A stretch of 39,392 nt of DNA from Bacteroidetes bacterium RIFCSPLOWO2_12_FULL_35_15 (GTDB lineage: Bacteria; Bacteroidota; Bacteroidia; 2-12-FULL-35-15). The stretch is taken from assembly GCA_001769385.1 (NCBI GenBank), contig MEPB01000035.1:1-39392 (forward strand), given 5' to 3'. This document shows positions 17,656-26,785 of the stretch, piece by piece. The first letter of the stretch is position 1, and each line of letters begins with the position of its first letter. Position numbers and translations under genes: made by a program. The notes under the pieces were generated by a model. It was not told the origin of the DNA, made no database searches, and saw only the letters and a program-made list of their open reading frames with translations.

Positions 17656-19944
17656 TTGAAACAAAAACTAACATATCAATTGTATTTCCCTCTTGTATTT
17701 GTTGCAATTTTGATGAATAGCATGAAACTCCATGGGCAAAACAAAACTATCGATTCCCTGTTAACTATTCTTAAAACAACGAAGGAAGACAGCACAAAAG
17801 TAAACACCTTCCATACTCTTTTTTTACAATTTGAATTTGAAGATGATGAAAAAGCCAAGGAATATTTGAACAAAGCATTGGAGTTATCTCAAAAGATTGA
17901 TTATAAAAGAGGACTTGCAACTACCTATACCTATTTTGGTTTCTTGGAAGAAGATAAAGGAAATTATCAGCAAGCTGTTATTCACTATCAGGCATCATTA
18001 AAAATCTCTGAAAAAATTTCTGACAAAAAAGGCATTGCCTCTTCTTTCAATAATATTGGAGTTATTTATTATAATCTGGGTAATTATCCGGAGGCATTAA
18101 AAAATTACTTCGCTTCTTTGAAAATGGACGAAGAGATGGGCGATAAAAAAGGTATTGCGAGCTCTTACAATAATATTGGACTTGTTTATGAGCACCAAGG
18201 CAATTATCAGGCAGCACTTAAAAATTTCCTTGCTTCCTTGAAAATAAAAGAACAGTTAGGAAACAAAAGTGCCATTGCCACGGCATACAATAATATAGGA
18301 ATGAATTATGACGACCAAGGTAATTATTCCGAAGCATTAAAAAATTATACCACCTCCTTTAAAATAAGAGAATCAATAGGTGATAAAGATGGAATTGCTA
18401 ATTCATTAAACAATATTGGCGGTATTTTTTACTCACTCGGCAATTATTCGGATGCATTAAAAAATCACTTTGCTTCCTTGAAAATAGAAGAAGAATTAGG
18501 TAACAATGCTGGCATTATTCGTTCTTATATTAATATTGGAAATATTTATGCAATTCAAAAAAAACACAATGAATCAAGTAAATACCTGATAAAAGCTAAG
18601 GAATTGTCGAAAGAGATAGGGCAAAAAGAATTACTTCGAGATTCTTACAGTGAATTAACAAATTTAGATAGTGCAAAAGGAGATTTTAAAGAAGCTTTTA
18701 GAAATCACAAACTTTATATCCTGTACCGCGATAGTTTGGACAATGAAGAAACACGTGACAAAACGATACAGAGTCAAATGACCTATGATTTTGAAAAAAA
18801 AGAAGCCATTGCAACGGCAGAACACAGGAAAGAATTAGAAAATCAAGAAGCTTTAGCTGAAGAAAAAAGCAGAAAACAAAAACTTATTTTGCTCTTTGTA
18901 CTCGTTTCTTTAGCCCTGGTTGTGCTTTTCGCAGGTTTTATTTTCCGCTCATTACGTATTACGCGTAAACAAAAACATATCATTGAATTGCAAAAAAATC
19001 GTGTAGAGCAACAAAAGCAAGAAGTTGAACATCAAAAACACCTTGTAGAAGAACATCAAAAAGAAATTATTGATTCCATTACTTATGCAAAACGATTGCA
19101 ACAAGCCATCTTACCTTCTGATGAAGAAATAATAAAATACCTGCCCGATAGTTTTTTACTTTACCAGCCAAAAGATATTGTTGCCGGAGATTTTTATTGG
19201 ATGCATGTTGTTTCATTTGAAGATTTGAAAACAAGTAAACCTGCACCGCAGGCAGAGGTTAATGAAAAAAAAGAAAATAATGCAGTGCCTCAAATTATTT
19301 TCATTGCAGCCGCTGACAGTACAGGACATGGTGTACCAGGTGCAATGGTAAGTGTGGTTTGTAGTAATGCGCTCAACAGAGCAGTTAATGAATTTAATTT
19401 ATTTGATACCGGAAAAATACTAGACAAAACCCGTGAGTTAGTTTTAGAAACATTTGCGAAGAGTGGTGAAGAAATAAAAGATGGAATGGATATTTCCCTT
19501 TTAAGTTTAAAGTTTGAAGCTGAAAGTTCAAAGCTGATTGCCATACAATGGAGCGGAGCAAATAATCCTTTGTGGTACACGCAACAAATCCACTCTTTGA
19601 ATGAGTACACTTTTGAAAGTGCGAAGCAGGAGGAGGTTATTTTTCATGAAATAAAACCCGATAAACAATCCATCGGACAAACAGAAAATCCTCAATCCTT
19701 TACATCACATAACATCGAATTAAAAGCCGGAACAACGTTTTATTTAATGACCGATGGTTATGCTGATCAGTTTGGCGGCTCGAAAGGGAAAAAATATAAA
19801 TACAAGCAATTGCAAGAAAAATTGATTGCCACTTCTAATTTACCGCTTGCAGAACAAAAAGAAAAACTTGCGATCTCTTTTGATGAATGGAAAGGGAATT
19901 TGGAACAGGTTGATGATGTTACAATTATTGGAATTAAAATTTAA
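17656..19944 (+). CDS. Periplasmic-TPR / membrane / SpoIIE-type PP2C phosphatase, paralogue 1
   Basis: 762 aa. A TTG start is chosen because it supplies a full signal peptide (KQKLTYQLYFPLVFVAIL..LHGQ); the first ATG at 17713 would destroy it. Residues ~30-345 hold about seven TPR-like repeats of ~40 residues (NNIG.IY...GNY.EALKNY.ASLKI.E). A membrane segment follows near residues 410-435 (LILLFVLVSLALVVLFAGFIF), then a coiled coil (ELQKNRVEQQKQEVEHQK) and the SpoIIE/PP2C domain: QPKDIVAGDFYW, AADSTGHGVPGAMVS, LMTDGYADQFGG, EQVDDVTIIG. These carry the metal-binding Asp/Gly of the family. Predicted topology: sensor outside, phosphatase in the cytoplasm, dephosphorylating Ser/Thr of a partner protein. 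The paralogue follows after 15 bases, so the two form an operon. Confidence 0.9.
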   Translation: MKQKLTYQLYFPLVFVAILMNSMKLHGQNKTIDSLLTILKTTKEDSTKVNTFHTLFLQFEFEDDEKAKEYLNKALELSQKIDYKRGLATTYTYFGFLEEDKGNYQQAVIHYQASLKISEKISDKKGIASSFNNIGVIYYNLGNYPEALKNYFASLKMDEEMGDKKGIASSYNNIGLVYEHQGNYQAALKNFLASLKIKEQLGNKSAIATAYNNIGMNYDDQGNYSEALKNYTTSFKIRESIGDKDGIANSLNNIGGIFYSLGNYSDALKNHFASLKIEEELGNNAGIIRSYINIGNIYAIQKKHNESSKYLIKAKELSKEIGQKELLRDSYSELTNLDSAKGDFKEAFRNHKLYILYRDSLDNEETRDKTIQSQMTYDFEKKEAIATAEHRKELENQEALAEEKSRKQKLILLFVLVSLALVVLFAGFIFRSLRITRKQKHIIELQKNRVEQQKQEVEHQKHLVEEHQKEIIDSITYAKRLQQAILPSDEEIIKYLPDSFLLYQPKDIVAGDFYWMHVVSFEDLKTSKPAPQAEVNEKKENNAVPQIIFIAAADSTGHGVPGAMVSVVCSNALNRAVNEFNLFDTGKILDKTRELVLETFAKSGEEIKDGMDISLLSLKFEAESSKLIAIQWSGANNPLWYTQQIHSLNEYTFESAKQEEVIFHEIKPDKQSIGQTENPQSFTSHNIELKAGTTFYLMTDGYADQFGGSKGKKYKYKQLQEKLIATSNLPLAEQKEKLAISFDEWKGNLEQVDDVTIIGIKI

Positions 19945-22083
19945 TTGTAAATTAGGTTTATGAAGAAACGATTCCTTCCTGTTATTTTTTATTATTTATT
20001 CTTCCTTTTTCATTCGCTTTGCTTTTCCCAAAATGCTGAGATTGACTCTCTTCTTCATTTTCTTAAACGTGCACCAGAAGACAGCACAAAAGTAAACACC
20101 TTCCATACTCTTTTTTTACAATTTGAATTTGAAGATGATGAAAAGGCAAAAGAGTATTTGAAAAAAGCATTGGAGTTATCACAAAAAATTGATTATAAAA
20201 AAGGACTTGCTACCACTTATACCTATCTTGGTTTTTTTGCTGAGGACAAAGGCGATAACCGTCAAGCTGTTATTCATTATCAAACCTCTTTAAAAATTTC
20301 AGAAAAAATAGGCGATAAAAAAGGTGTTGCCTCTTCATACAACAATATCGGGGCAATTTACTACGCACAAGGCAATTATCCGGAAGCATTAAAATTTTAT
20401 TTTGCTGCGTTAAAAATCAGAGAAGCTATAAATGATAAAATTGGCATCGCTGCTTCATATAATAACATTGGAGTTTTTTACGCTGATCAAAACAATGTTT
20501 CGGAAGCATTAAAAAATCACTATGCATCATTGAAAATTGAAAAAGAAATTAATGATAAATATGGTATCGCAGCTTCTTACAATAATATTGGAATCATATA
20601 TAAACAACAAGGAAATTATCAGGAGGCTTTAAACAATTATTTTGCATCTTTAAAAATAAAAAAATTAATTGGTGACAAAACAGGCATGGCTGCGTCATAT
20701 AATAACATTGGCAATATTTATACAATACTTGGAAATTATTCAGATGCATTAAAAAACCAAATAGCTTCTTTAAAAATTGAAGAAGAAATAGGGGACAAAG
20801 AAGGAATTGCTTTGTCTTATAGTAATATTGGTGACCTTTACTCCAAACAAAAAAGATACAAAGAAGCAGAAGAATATCTTATCAAGTCAAAAAAATTAGC
20901 ATTAGAAATCGGTCATAAAGAATGTTTAAGGTTTGTTTACAACACATTAGCTGATTTGGATAGTGCAAAAGGGGACTTCAAAAGAGCATATAAAAATTAC
21001 AAGCAATCTATTTTTTATCGCGATAGTTTAAACAATGAAGAAACACGTGGCAAAACATTGCAGAGTCAAATGACCTATGATTTTGAAAAAAAAGAAGCCA
21101 TTGCAACGGCAGAACACAAGAAAGAATTAGAAAATCAAGAAGCATTAGCTGAAGAAAAAAGCAGAAAACAAAAAATTGTTTTACTTTTTGTACTCGTTTC
21201 TTTGGTCCTGGTTGTGCTTTTCGCAGGTTTTATTTTCCGTTCATTACGTGTTACACGTAAACAAAAACATATCATCGAATTGCAAAAAAATCGTGTAGAG
21301 CAACAAAAGCAAGAAGTTGAATATCAAAAACACCTTGTAGAAGCACATCAAAAAGAAATTATTGATTCCATTACTTATGCAAAACGATTGCAACAAGCCA
21401 TCTTACCTTCGGATGAAGAAATAATAAAATACCTGCCCGATAGTTTTTTACTTTACCAGCCAAAAGATATTGTTGCCGGGGATTTTTATTGGATGCATGT
21501 TGTTCCATTTGAAGATTTGAAAACGAGTAACCCTGCACTGCAGGCAGAGGTTAATGAAAAAAAAGAAAATAATGCAGTGCCTCAAATTATTTTTATTGCA
21601 GCCGCTGACAGTACAGGACATGGTGTACCGGGTGCAATGGTAAGTGTGGTTTGTAGTAATGCGCTCAACAGAGCAGTTAATGAATTTAATTTATTTGATA
21701 CCGGAAAAATATTAGACAAAACTCGTGAGTTAGTTTTAGAAACATTTGCGAAAAGTGGTGAAGAAATAAAAGATGGAATGGATATTTCCCTTTTAAGTTT
21801 AAAGTTTGAAGCTGAAAGTTCAAAGCTGATTGCCCTACAATGGAGCGGAGCAAATAATCCTTTGTGGTACACGCAGCAAATCCGCTCTTTGAATGAAAAT
21901 ACTTTTGAAAGCGCGAAGCAGGAGGAAGTTATTTTTCATGAAATAAAACCCGACAAACAATCTATTGGACAAACAGAAAACCCTCAATCCTTTACTTCCC
22001 ATAACATCGAATTAAAAGCCGGAACAACCTTTTATTTAATGACCGATGGTTATGCTGATCAGTTTGGCGGATCCAAAGGAAAG
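18739..22083 (+). repeat. Near-identical 3' blocks of the tandem phosphatase genes
   Basis: About 1.05 kb at 18739-19787 and at about 21029-22083 are almost identical at the DNA level, with only scattered substitutions such as tttcatttg/ttccatttg. The TPR-coding stretches before them and the last ~150 bases after them are clearly diverged. A second short identical block is at about 17790-17855 versus 20080-20145. This is the pattern left by gene conversion after tandem duplication. Confidence 0.85.
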
Positions 22084-22236
22084 AAGTTTATGCATAAACA
22101 ATTGGAGCAACTATTGAAAGAAAATAATTATCACAACTTATTAAACCAAAAAGAAATTTTAAGTGAAAACTTCGAAAACTGGAAAGGAAATTTAGAACAA
22201 GTGGATGATGTTACAATTATCGGAATACGAGTTTGA
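19960..22236 (+). CDS. Periplasmic-TPR / membrane / SpoIIE-type PP2C phosphatase, paralogue 2
   Basis: 758 aa with the same plan as its upstream neighbour: signal peptide (FLPVIFYYLFFLFHSLCFSQ), TPR-like repeats (~60-345), membrane segment (IVLLFVLVSLVLVVLFAGFIF), coiled coil, and SpoIIE/PP2C domain with GDFYW, DSTGHGVPGA, LMTDGYADQFGG and EQVDDVTIIG. ATG start at 19960, 15 bases after the previous stop. Its identity to paralogue 1 is mosaic. The block after the signal peptide (DSTKVNTFHTLFLQFEFEDD) and the membrane-to-phosphatase part are almost identical. The central TPRs and last ~50 residues differ. The same catalytic output is therefore probably linked to a different sensed ligand or partner. 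Enzyme class is well supported; pathway unknown. Confidence 0.9.
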   Translation: MKKRFLPVIFYYLFFLFHSLCFSQNAEIDSLLHFLKRAPEDSTKVNTFHTLFLQFEFEDDEKAKEYLKKALELSQKIDYKKGLATTYTYLGFFAEDKGDNRQAVIHYQTSLKISEKIGDKKGVASSYNNIGAIYYAQGNYPEALKFYFAALKIREAINDKIGIAASYNNIGVFYADQNNVSEALKNHYASLKIEKEINDKYGIAASYNNIGIIYKQQGNYQEALNNYFASLKIKKLIGDKTGMAASYNNIGNIYTILGNYSDALKNQIASLKIEEEIGDKEGIALSYSNIGDLYSKQKRYKEAEEYLIKSKKLALEIGHKECLRFVYNTLADLDSAKGDFKRAYKNYKQSIFYRDSLNNEETRGKTLQSQMTYDFEKKEAIATAEHKKELENQEALAEEKSRKQKIVLLFVLVSLVLVVLFAGFIFRSLRVTRKQKHIIELQKNRVEQQKQEVEYQKHLVEAHQKEIIDSITYAKRLQQAILPSDEEIIKYLPDSFLLYQPKDIVAGDFYWMHVVPFEDLKTSNPALQAEVNEKKENNAVPQIIFIAAADSTGHGVPGAMVSVVCSNALNRAVNEFNLFDTGKILDKTRELVLETFAKSGEEIKDGMDISLLSLKFEAESSKLIALQWSGANNPLWYTQQIRSLNENTFESAKQEEVIFHEIKPDKQSIGQTENPQSFTSHNIELKAGTTFYLMTDGYADQFGGSKGKKFMHKQLEQLLKENNYHNLLNQKEILSENFENWKGNLEQVDDVTIIGIRV

Positions 22237-22302
22237 GCGCTGCTCTGATTTTTAAATAAAATAGGGTAATTTTTCAAACACTTTATAATTCGTTCTTTTT
22301 TG

Positions 22303-22310
22303 TACATTTG
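22303..22310 (+). promoter_or_regulatory. -7 promoter box of the M16 peptidase gene
   Basis: TACATTTG matches the Bacteroidota -7 consensus TAnnTTTG. It lies 54 bases upstream of the ATG at 22365, in the 128-base gap after the phosphatase operon. The -33 element is poor. Confidence 0.5.
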
Positions 22311-22364
22311 AATCCGTAAAAAATAATTGAACAACCTAAATCTCATCGTATAAAAATCAGTGTC

Positions 22365-25226
22365 ATGAAAATCAAAAAACTAATCGTAAGTATTTTAAGC
22401 TGTTTTTGTTTAACCATAGCTATGGCTCAGCCTCAATTAATTGAAAAAGTGGAGGCGAAAGCAGATAAAGTAGTAATCCCCTATGAAAAATGGAAGTTAT
22501 CAAACGGATTAACAGTCTTATTGCACGAAGATCATTCTGATCCGGTGATCAATGTGATGGTTACTTACAAAGTTGGATCTAACCGCGAAAGTATTGGAAA
22601 ATCAGGATTTGCTCACTTTTTTGAGCACATGATGTTTCAAGGTTCAAAACACCTGGCCGATGAGGAACATTTTAAGATCATCTCCACTGCAGGAGGAGAA
22701 ATGAACGGATTTACCGAAAGAGATAAAACCGTTTATTTTGAAACTATGCCTTCAAATTATCTGGAAACAGCTTTGTATTTAGAATCTGACAGGATGGGGT
22801 CTTTGTTAGATTCATTAACTACAAAAAAATTCGAAAATCAACGTGATGCTGTTAAGAATGAAAAATCTCAAAACGTAGAAAATCAGCCTTACGCATTAGC
22901 TTTTGTAGAAGAAATAAACAAAATCTTATATCCTGACAGGCATCCATACAGCTGGCCGGTGATTGGTTATGTAGATGATCTGAACAGGGCAAGTGTTGAT
23001 GATGTTAAAAATTTCTTTTTACGCTGGTATGGACCAAACAATGCTATTATAGCAGTTTCAGGCGATTTTAATTCTGCAGAGGCTTTAACAATGATCGATA
23101 AATATTTTGGCACCTTGAAACAATGCCCGGAGGTAAAAAAATTACCAAAAACACCGGTAATAATTCCAACAGATAAATATACTGCTTATAAAGACCGCAC
23201 CTATTTCCCATTGAATCTGCGCGTTTACCCAACAGTGCCTTTGTACCACAGAGATGAACCCGCTTTAGACCTTTTAGGTATTATGATGGGAAGTGGAAAC
23301 AATTCAATTTTTTACAAGAATTTTGTGAAAAGCAAATTAGCGGTTCAGGCAGGTGTTAACCACCAATCAAGTGAATTAGCAGGTGAATATTCTATACAGA
23401 TTTTTGCTTATCCTCCTGATGATTTTAATTTAGAAAAACTTTTCCTTGACCTTGATGCAAAAGTAAAAACTACTATTGACGAATTCGAAAAAACCGAGAT
23501 CACAGCTGAAGCATTGCAAAGAGCAAAAGCACAAATTGAATCAAATCAGTACAATGGAATCTCCACCGTTTTTGAAACAAATGCCACTATCTCTGAGTGG
23601 GAACGTTTATTGGGACATTCATCAACTATTTCTGATGAAATTGAACGTTATAATAAAGTAACAATTGAAGATATTAGCCGAGTATTCAATAAATACATTA
23701 AGGGTTCAGGCGCTGCTATTTTAAACACCTACCCTATCATGAATCAAAAAGATTCAGTAAAAAGTATCAATCCGCATGGAGGAGAGACATTCCCTCCTAA
23801 CCCTGAATACGCAGGCTTAAGTTATACTCCTGTTCCCGACAAGTTCGACAGATCTGTTAGGCCGGCTGCAGGATCAGCTAAACTTGTAAAAGTTCCTGAC
23901 TTCTATTCATTTAAAATGAAAAATGGTATCAGTGTTATTGGAACAAAAAATACTGAAACACCGGAAATTACAATGGTATTGAATATTGATGGAGGAAGTC
24001 TTGTTTTACCGGCTGACCAACTAAAGAAAATTGGTATTGCTGAACTTACAGCAAGTATCATGAATGAAGGCACAAAAAATTATTCCACCGAACAAATAAG
24101 TGCCGAACTGGAAAAACTAGGAAGTAATATTTCTTTTAGTGCCTCTAAAACGAATTCTACAATTCAGGTTTCTTGTTTGAAGAAAAATTTAGATGCTACT
24201 TTAAAAATTTTAGAAGAGAAATTATTAAGTCCGGGATTTAAAGACGAGGATTTTAAATTAGCAAAAAAACAATACAAAGAAAGTATCAGAAATGAACAAA
24301 CAAGTGCTAGTGCAATAGCTACCAAAACATTCAATTTTGCACTTTACGGAAGCTCTGTGTTGGGTTTACAACCTACTTCAAAATCAATAGAAAATATTGA
24401 ATTAAACGATCTAAAAGATTATTACACCAATTTTTATTCTCCTTCAGTGACCAATTTAATAGTTGTAGGTGATATAGATGAAAAAGAGATCACTTCAAAA
24501 ATTGAATTTTTAAATAAATGGCAAACAAAAGAAGTGAAAATCCAACCCATTCCTGAGCCTGTTGCTGCTACAGAACAACAGTTTTTCATTTCTGATAAAG
24601 CCTTCGCACCATCTTCTGTAATAATGATGGGAAATACTTCCTTGAAATACGATGCAACCGGTGATTTTTATAAAAACCGTATCGCTAATTTTTGTTTAGG
24701 AGGAAACTTTAACAGCCGCTTAAATTTAAATTTACGTGAAGAAAAAGGCTATACTTATGGTATATACTCTGGTGTTAATGGAAATAAATATACTGGAACG
24801 TTTATGATCAGCTCTTCAGTAAAACGGGTTGCAACTGCCGCATCTTTATCAGAGGTTATTAAAGAATATAACAATTTTACAGCAAATGGTATTACAGATA
24901 AAGAGCTGGAATTCACAAAAAATTCCTTACTTAATGAAGAAGCTTTAAATTATGAAGCTCCTTACCAAAAAGCGACATTCTTATCTAACATTGTTCGATA
25001 TAATTTAGATAAAGATTATACAGCTAAACAAAATCAGTTATTAAAAAACATCACCAAAGAAGAAGTAAACCAACAAATAAAAAAATACTTCGATCCTAAT
25101 AAACTGACAACAGTTATAGTTGGTGATAAATCAATAATTGAAGCACAACTGGACAAAGCCGCAAAAGATGCCAAAACAAAAGAATCATTAAAAAATGTTA
25201 AGCTTAAAAAAATCACTGTTGATTAA
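22365..25226 (+). CDS. M16-family zinc metallopeptidase, two-domain (953 aa)
   Basis: The signal peptide (LIVSILSCFCLTIAMAQ) places it in the periplasm. The N-terminal M16 catalytic domain has the inverted zinc motif HFFEH (His84, Glu87, His88) within SGFAHFFEHMMFQG, preceded by LSNGLTVLLHEDHSDP; the third zinc ligand is expected among the Glu residues near 160-175 (NEKSQNVENQPYALAFVEE). Each M16 half is completed by an M16_C domain. The second half (from about residue 510, SFKMKNGISVIG) lacks HxxEH, as usual for the non-catalytic half of such clam-shell peptidases. It is also where R and Y of the substrate-tail-binding region would lie (REEKGYTYGIYS). Probably degrades peptides in the periplasm. 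A TPR protein follows after 78 bases. Confidence 0.93.
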   Translation: MKIKKLIVSILSCFCLTIAMAQPQLIEKVEAKADKVVIPYEKWKLSNGLTVLLHEDHSDPVINVMVTYKVGSNRESIGKSGFAHFFEHMMFQGSKHLADEEHFKIISTAGGEMNGFTERDKTVYFETMPSNYLETALYLESDRMGSLLDSLTTKKFENQRDAVKNEKSQNVENQPYALAFVEEINKILYPDRHPYSWPVIGYVDDLNRASVDDVKNFFLRWYGPNNAIIAVSGDFNSAEALTMIDKYFGTLKQCPEVKKLPKTPVIIPTDKYTAYKDRTYFPLNLRVYPTVPLYHRDEPALDLLGIMMGSGNNSIFYKNFVKSKLAVQAGVNHQSSELAGEYSIQIFAYPPDDFNLEKLFLDLDAKVKTTIDEFEKTEITAEALQRAKAQIESNQYNGISTVFETNATISEWERLLGHSSTISDEIERYNKVTIEDISRVFNKYIKGSGAAILNTYPIMNQKDSVKSINPHGGETFPPNPEYAGLSYTPVPDKFDRSVRPAAGSAKLVKVPDFYSFKMKNGISVIGTKNTETPEITMVLNIDGGSLVLPADQLKKIGIAELTASIMNEGTKNYSTEQISAELEKLGSNISFSASKTNSTIQVSCLKKNLDATLKILEEKLLSPGFKDEDFKLAKKQYKESIRNEQTSASAIATKTFNFALYGSSVLGLQPTSKSIENIELNDLKDYYTNFYSPSVTNLIVVGDIDEKEITSKIEFLNKWQTKEVKIQPIPEPVAATEQQFFISDKAFAPSSVIMMGNTSLKYDATGDFYKNRIANFCLGGNFNSRLNLNLREEKGYTYGIYSGVNGNKYTGTFMISSSVKRVATAASLSEVIKEYNNFTANGITDKELEFTKNSLLNEEALNYEAPYQKATFLSNIVRYNLDKDYTAKQNQLLKNITKEEVNQQIKKYFDPNKLTTVIVGDKSIIEAQLDKAAKDAKTKESLKNVKLKKITVD

Positions 25227-25252
25227 AAATAAATTGGAATAATAATTGAAGG

Positions 25253-25279
25253 CGCATACTGTATAAATTACAGTATGCG
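25253..25279 (+). terminator. Strong hairpin between M16 peptidase and TPR gene
   Basis: A perfect 11-bp stem CGCATACTGTA / TACAGTATGCG with TAAAT loop, 26 bases after the peptidase stop. It is followed by TTAAATAAAT and not by a pure T-run, so it may be a weak terminator, an mRNA-stabilising hairpin or an operator for the next gene. Confidence 0.5.
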
Positions 25280-25304
25280 TTAAATAAATAAAAAGAATAT
25301 TCAG

Positions 25305-26447
25305 ATGAAAGCAATTTTTTCCGCCCTATTAATTTGTATTGTTACACTAGTTAGTGCACAAAATAACCAGGTTCAAAACGCAAATAATTATTTAAGAAAT
25401 CAGGAATACGACAGAGCAAAAGTAGCAGCCGATGCTGCCGCTATTCATGACGCCACAAAAAGCAGTGCAAAATTATGGATGTACCGAGGAATGATCTATC
25501 AGTCTATTTATGAATCAAAAAAACCTGAGGAAAATAAATTAGATGAAGAAGCACAGGAAAAAGCGGTGGAGAGTTATATCACCTGCCTGAAATTAGATAA
25601 AGACAATATTTATAAAGATCAGGTAAAAGGAGGTTTAGTTCAAAGCTCTGCTGCTTTGTTTTATAAAGTTCAATATCTTACCCAAACAAAAGAATTTGAT
25701 AAAGCACTTAAAGGATTAGATCTTCTGGATGCTGCTTTGCCTTATGATTTTGAACAAGGATTAAAACGAAATAACATTACCAAAGAAGGTTTATTATATA
25801 ACCGTTTTAAAATAAATGCTTTATCGGGTAACAAAGAAAAAACAAAAGAGTTTGCCGATAAGCTAATAGAAATAAAATATAAAGATCCCATCATTTATAC
25901 CAATATGGTTAAGATCTGTTTGACTGATAAAGACACCGTTAATGCATTGAAATATATTGACAAAGGGAAAATTCTTTTTGAAGACAATGCAGAATTAATA
26001 AATCTGGAAATCAATATTTATCTGGCACAAAAGAAAACCGACCTTCTGAAAACAAAACTACTCGATGCAATTGAAATTTCACCCGACAATGAAGTATTAC
26101 ATTCTGTTTTAGCAAATGTGTATGAAAAAACAAATGACTCTGAAAATGCAGAAAAAGAATATTTAAAAGCTCTGGAAATTAAACCTGATTATGAAATAGC
26201 AAATTACAACTTAGGTGTTTTGTATTTTAACAAAGGAAATGAATGGAATGAAAAATTAAATGCATTACCAATCAGCGAAACAAAAAAAACAAAAGAGTAC
26301 GAAGTCAAAGCAAAAGAATATTGGGGAAAAGCAGTTGTTAATTTTGAAAAATCGTATGAAGTAGCTCCTGACAAAGCAACGAAACAACGTTTAAGACAAT
26401 TATTTTTGAAGCTTGGAAATATTGAAAAAGCCGATAAATACAAATAG
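25305..26447 (+). CDS. Exported TPR-repeat protein (380 aa)
   Basis: Signal peptide MKAIFSALLICIVTLVSAQ, so probably periplasmic or lipid-free outer-membrane associated. The mature part is all-helical. TPR-like pairs are visible at about residues 20-110 (NNYLRNQEYDRAKVAADAAA, WMYRGMIYQSIYES) and 235-345 (HSVLANVYEKTNDSENAEKEYLKALEIKPDYEIANYNLGVLYFNKG). TPRs mediate protein-protein contact; no catalytic domain is present. It starts at ATG 25305 and ends before a clear terminator at 26469. It is placed directly behind the M16 peptidase, a common association that hints at a shared envelope role, but the partner is unknown. Confidence 0.85.
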   Translation: MKAIFSALLICIVTLVSAQNNQVQNANNYLRNQEYDRAKVAADAAAIHDATKSSAKLWMYRGMIYQSIYESKKPEENKLDEEAQEKAVESYITCLKLDKDNIYKDQVKGGLVQSSAALFYKVQYLTQTKEFDKALKGLDLLDAALPYDFEQGLKRNNITKEGLLYNRFKINALSGNKEKTKEFADKLIEIKYKDPIIYTNMVKICLTDKDTVNALKYIDKGKILFEDNAELINLEINIYLAQKKTDLLKTKLLDAIEISPDNEVLHSVLANVYEKTNDSENAEKEYLKALEIKPDYEIANYNLGVLYFNKGNEWNEKLNALPISETKKTKEYEVKAKEYWGKAVVNFEKSYEVAPDKATKQRLRQLFLKLGNIEKADKYK

Positions 26448-26468
26448 TAAAGTATTCTTCATTATTAA

Positions 26469-26501
26469 AAAAGCTCTGAAAAGGTTATTTTCAGAGCTTT
26501 T
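26469..26501 (+). terminator. Rho-independent terminator after the TPR gene
   Basis: A perfect 14-bp stem AAAAGCTCTGAAAA / TTTTCAGAGCTTTT with a GGTTA loop, 21 bases after the TPR gene stop, ending in T. Confidence 0.9.
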
Positions 26502-26523
26502 CATTTTTATAATAAATAATACT

Positions 26524-26722
26524 ATTAGCTTATATAAAAAAGTTTTTTTTCTGACCTCACGCTTAATAGCAACTATATTTATAAAATGGTCCAATGCGTG
26601 AAGTCCGTCAGAGTTTGTCGAAGACTGTGCGCGGGAATTTGTTGGACCAAAATATATTTGTAATTGGTATAATCCCTCTCCGAAAGGGAGGGAACTAATT
26701 GGTATATTTTATATAAGCTAAT
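26524..26722. mobile_element. MITE-like element with 16-bp perfect terminal inverted repeats
   Basis: ATTAGCTTATATAAAA (26524-26539) is the exact reverse complement of 26707-26722, bounding ~199 bases. Nested inside are TGGTCCAA/TTGGACCA (26587-26594 and 26642-26649), the hairpin CCCTCTCCGAAAGGGAGGG (26674-26692) and a direct repeat AATTGGTAT (26662-26670 and 26697-26705). It contains no real ORF and has a locally GC-rich centre (gtgcgcggg) unlike the surrounding AT-rich DNA. It fits a non-autonomous palindromic element. No target-site duplication is obvious and no transposase is present here to match it. Confidence 0.5.
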
Positions 26723-26749
26723 GATATAACCCTCGCAATACAATTGAGC

Positions 26750-26781
26750 TTTGCACATTTATCAAATAATGTTTAACTTTG
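26750..26781 (+). promoter_or_regulatory. Consensus Bacteroidota promoter of the His/Cys-rich protein-TonB receptor operon
   Basis: -33 TTTG at 26750-26753, a 20-base spacer, and -7 TAACTTTG at 26774-26781: a full match to TTTG-n19-21-TAnnTTTG. The ATG of the next gene begins at 26786, only 4 bases after the -7 box, so the transcript would be leaderless or almost so. Confidence 0.75.
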
Positions 26782-26785
26782 AATA

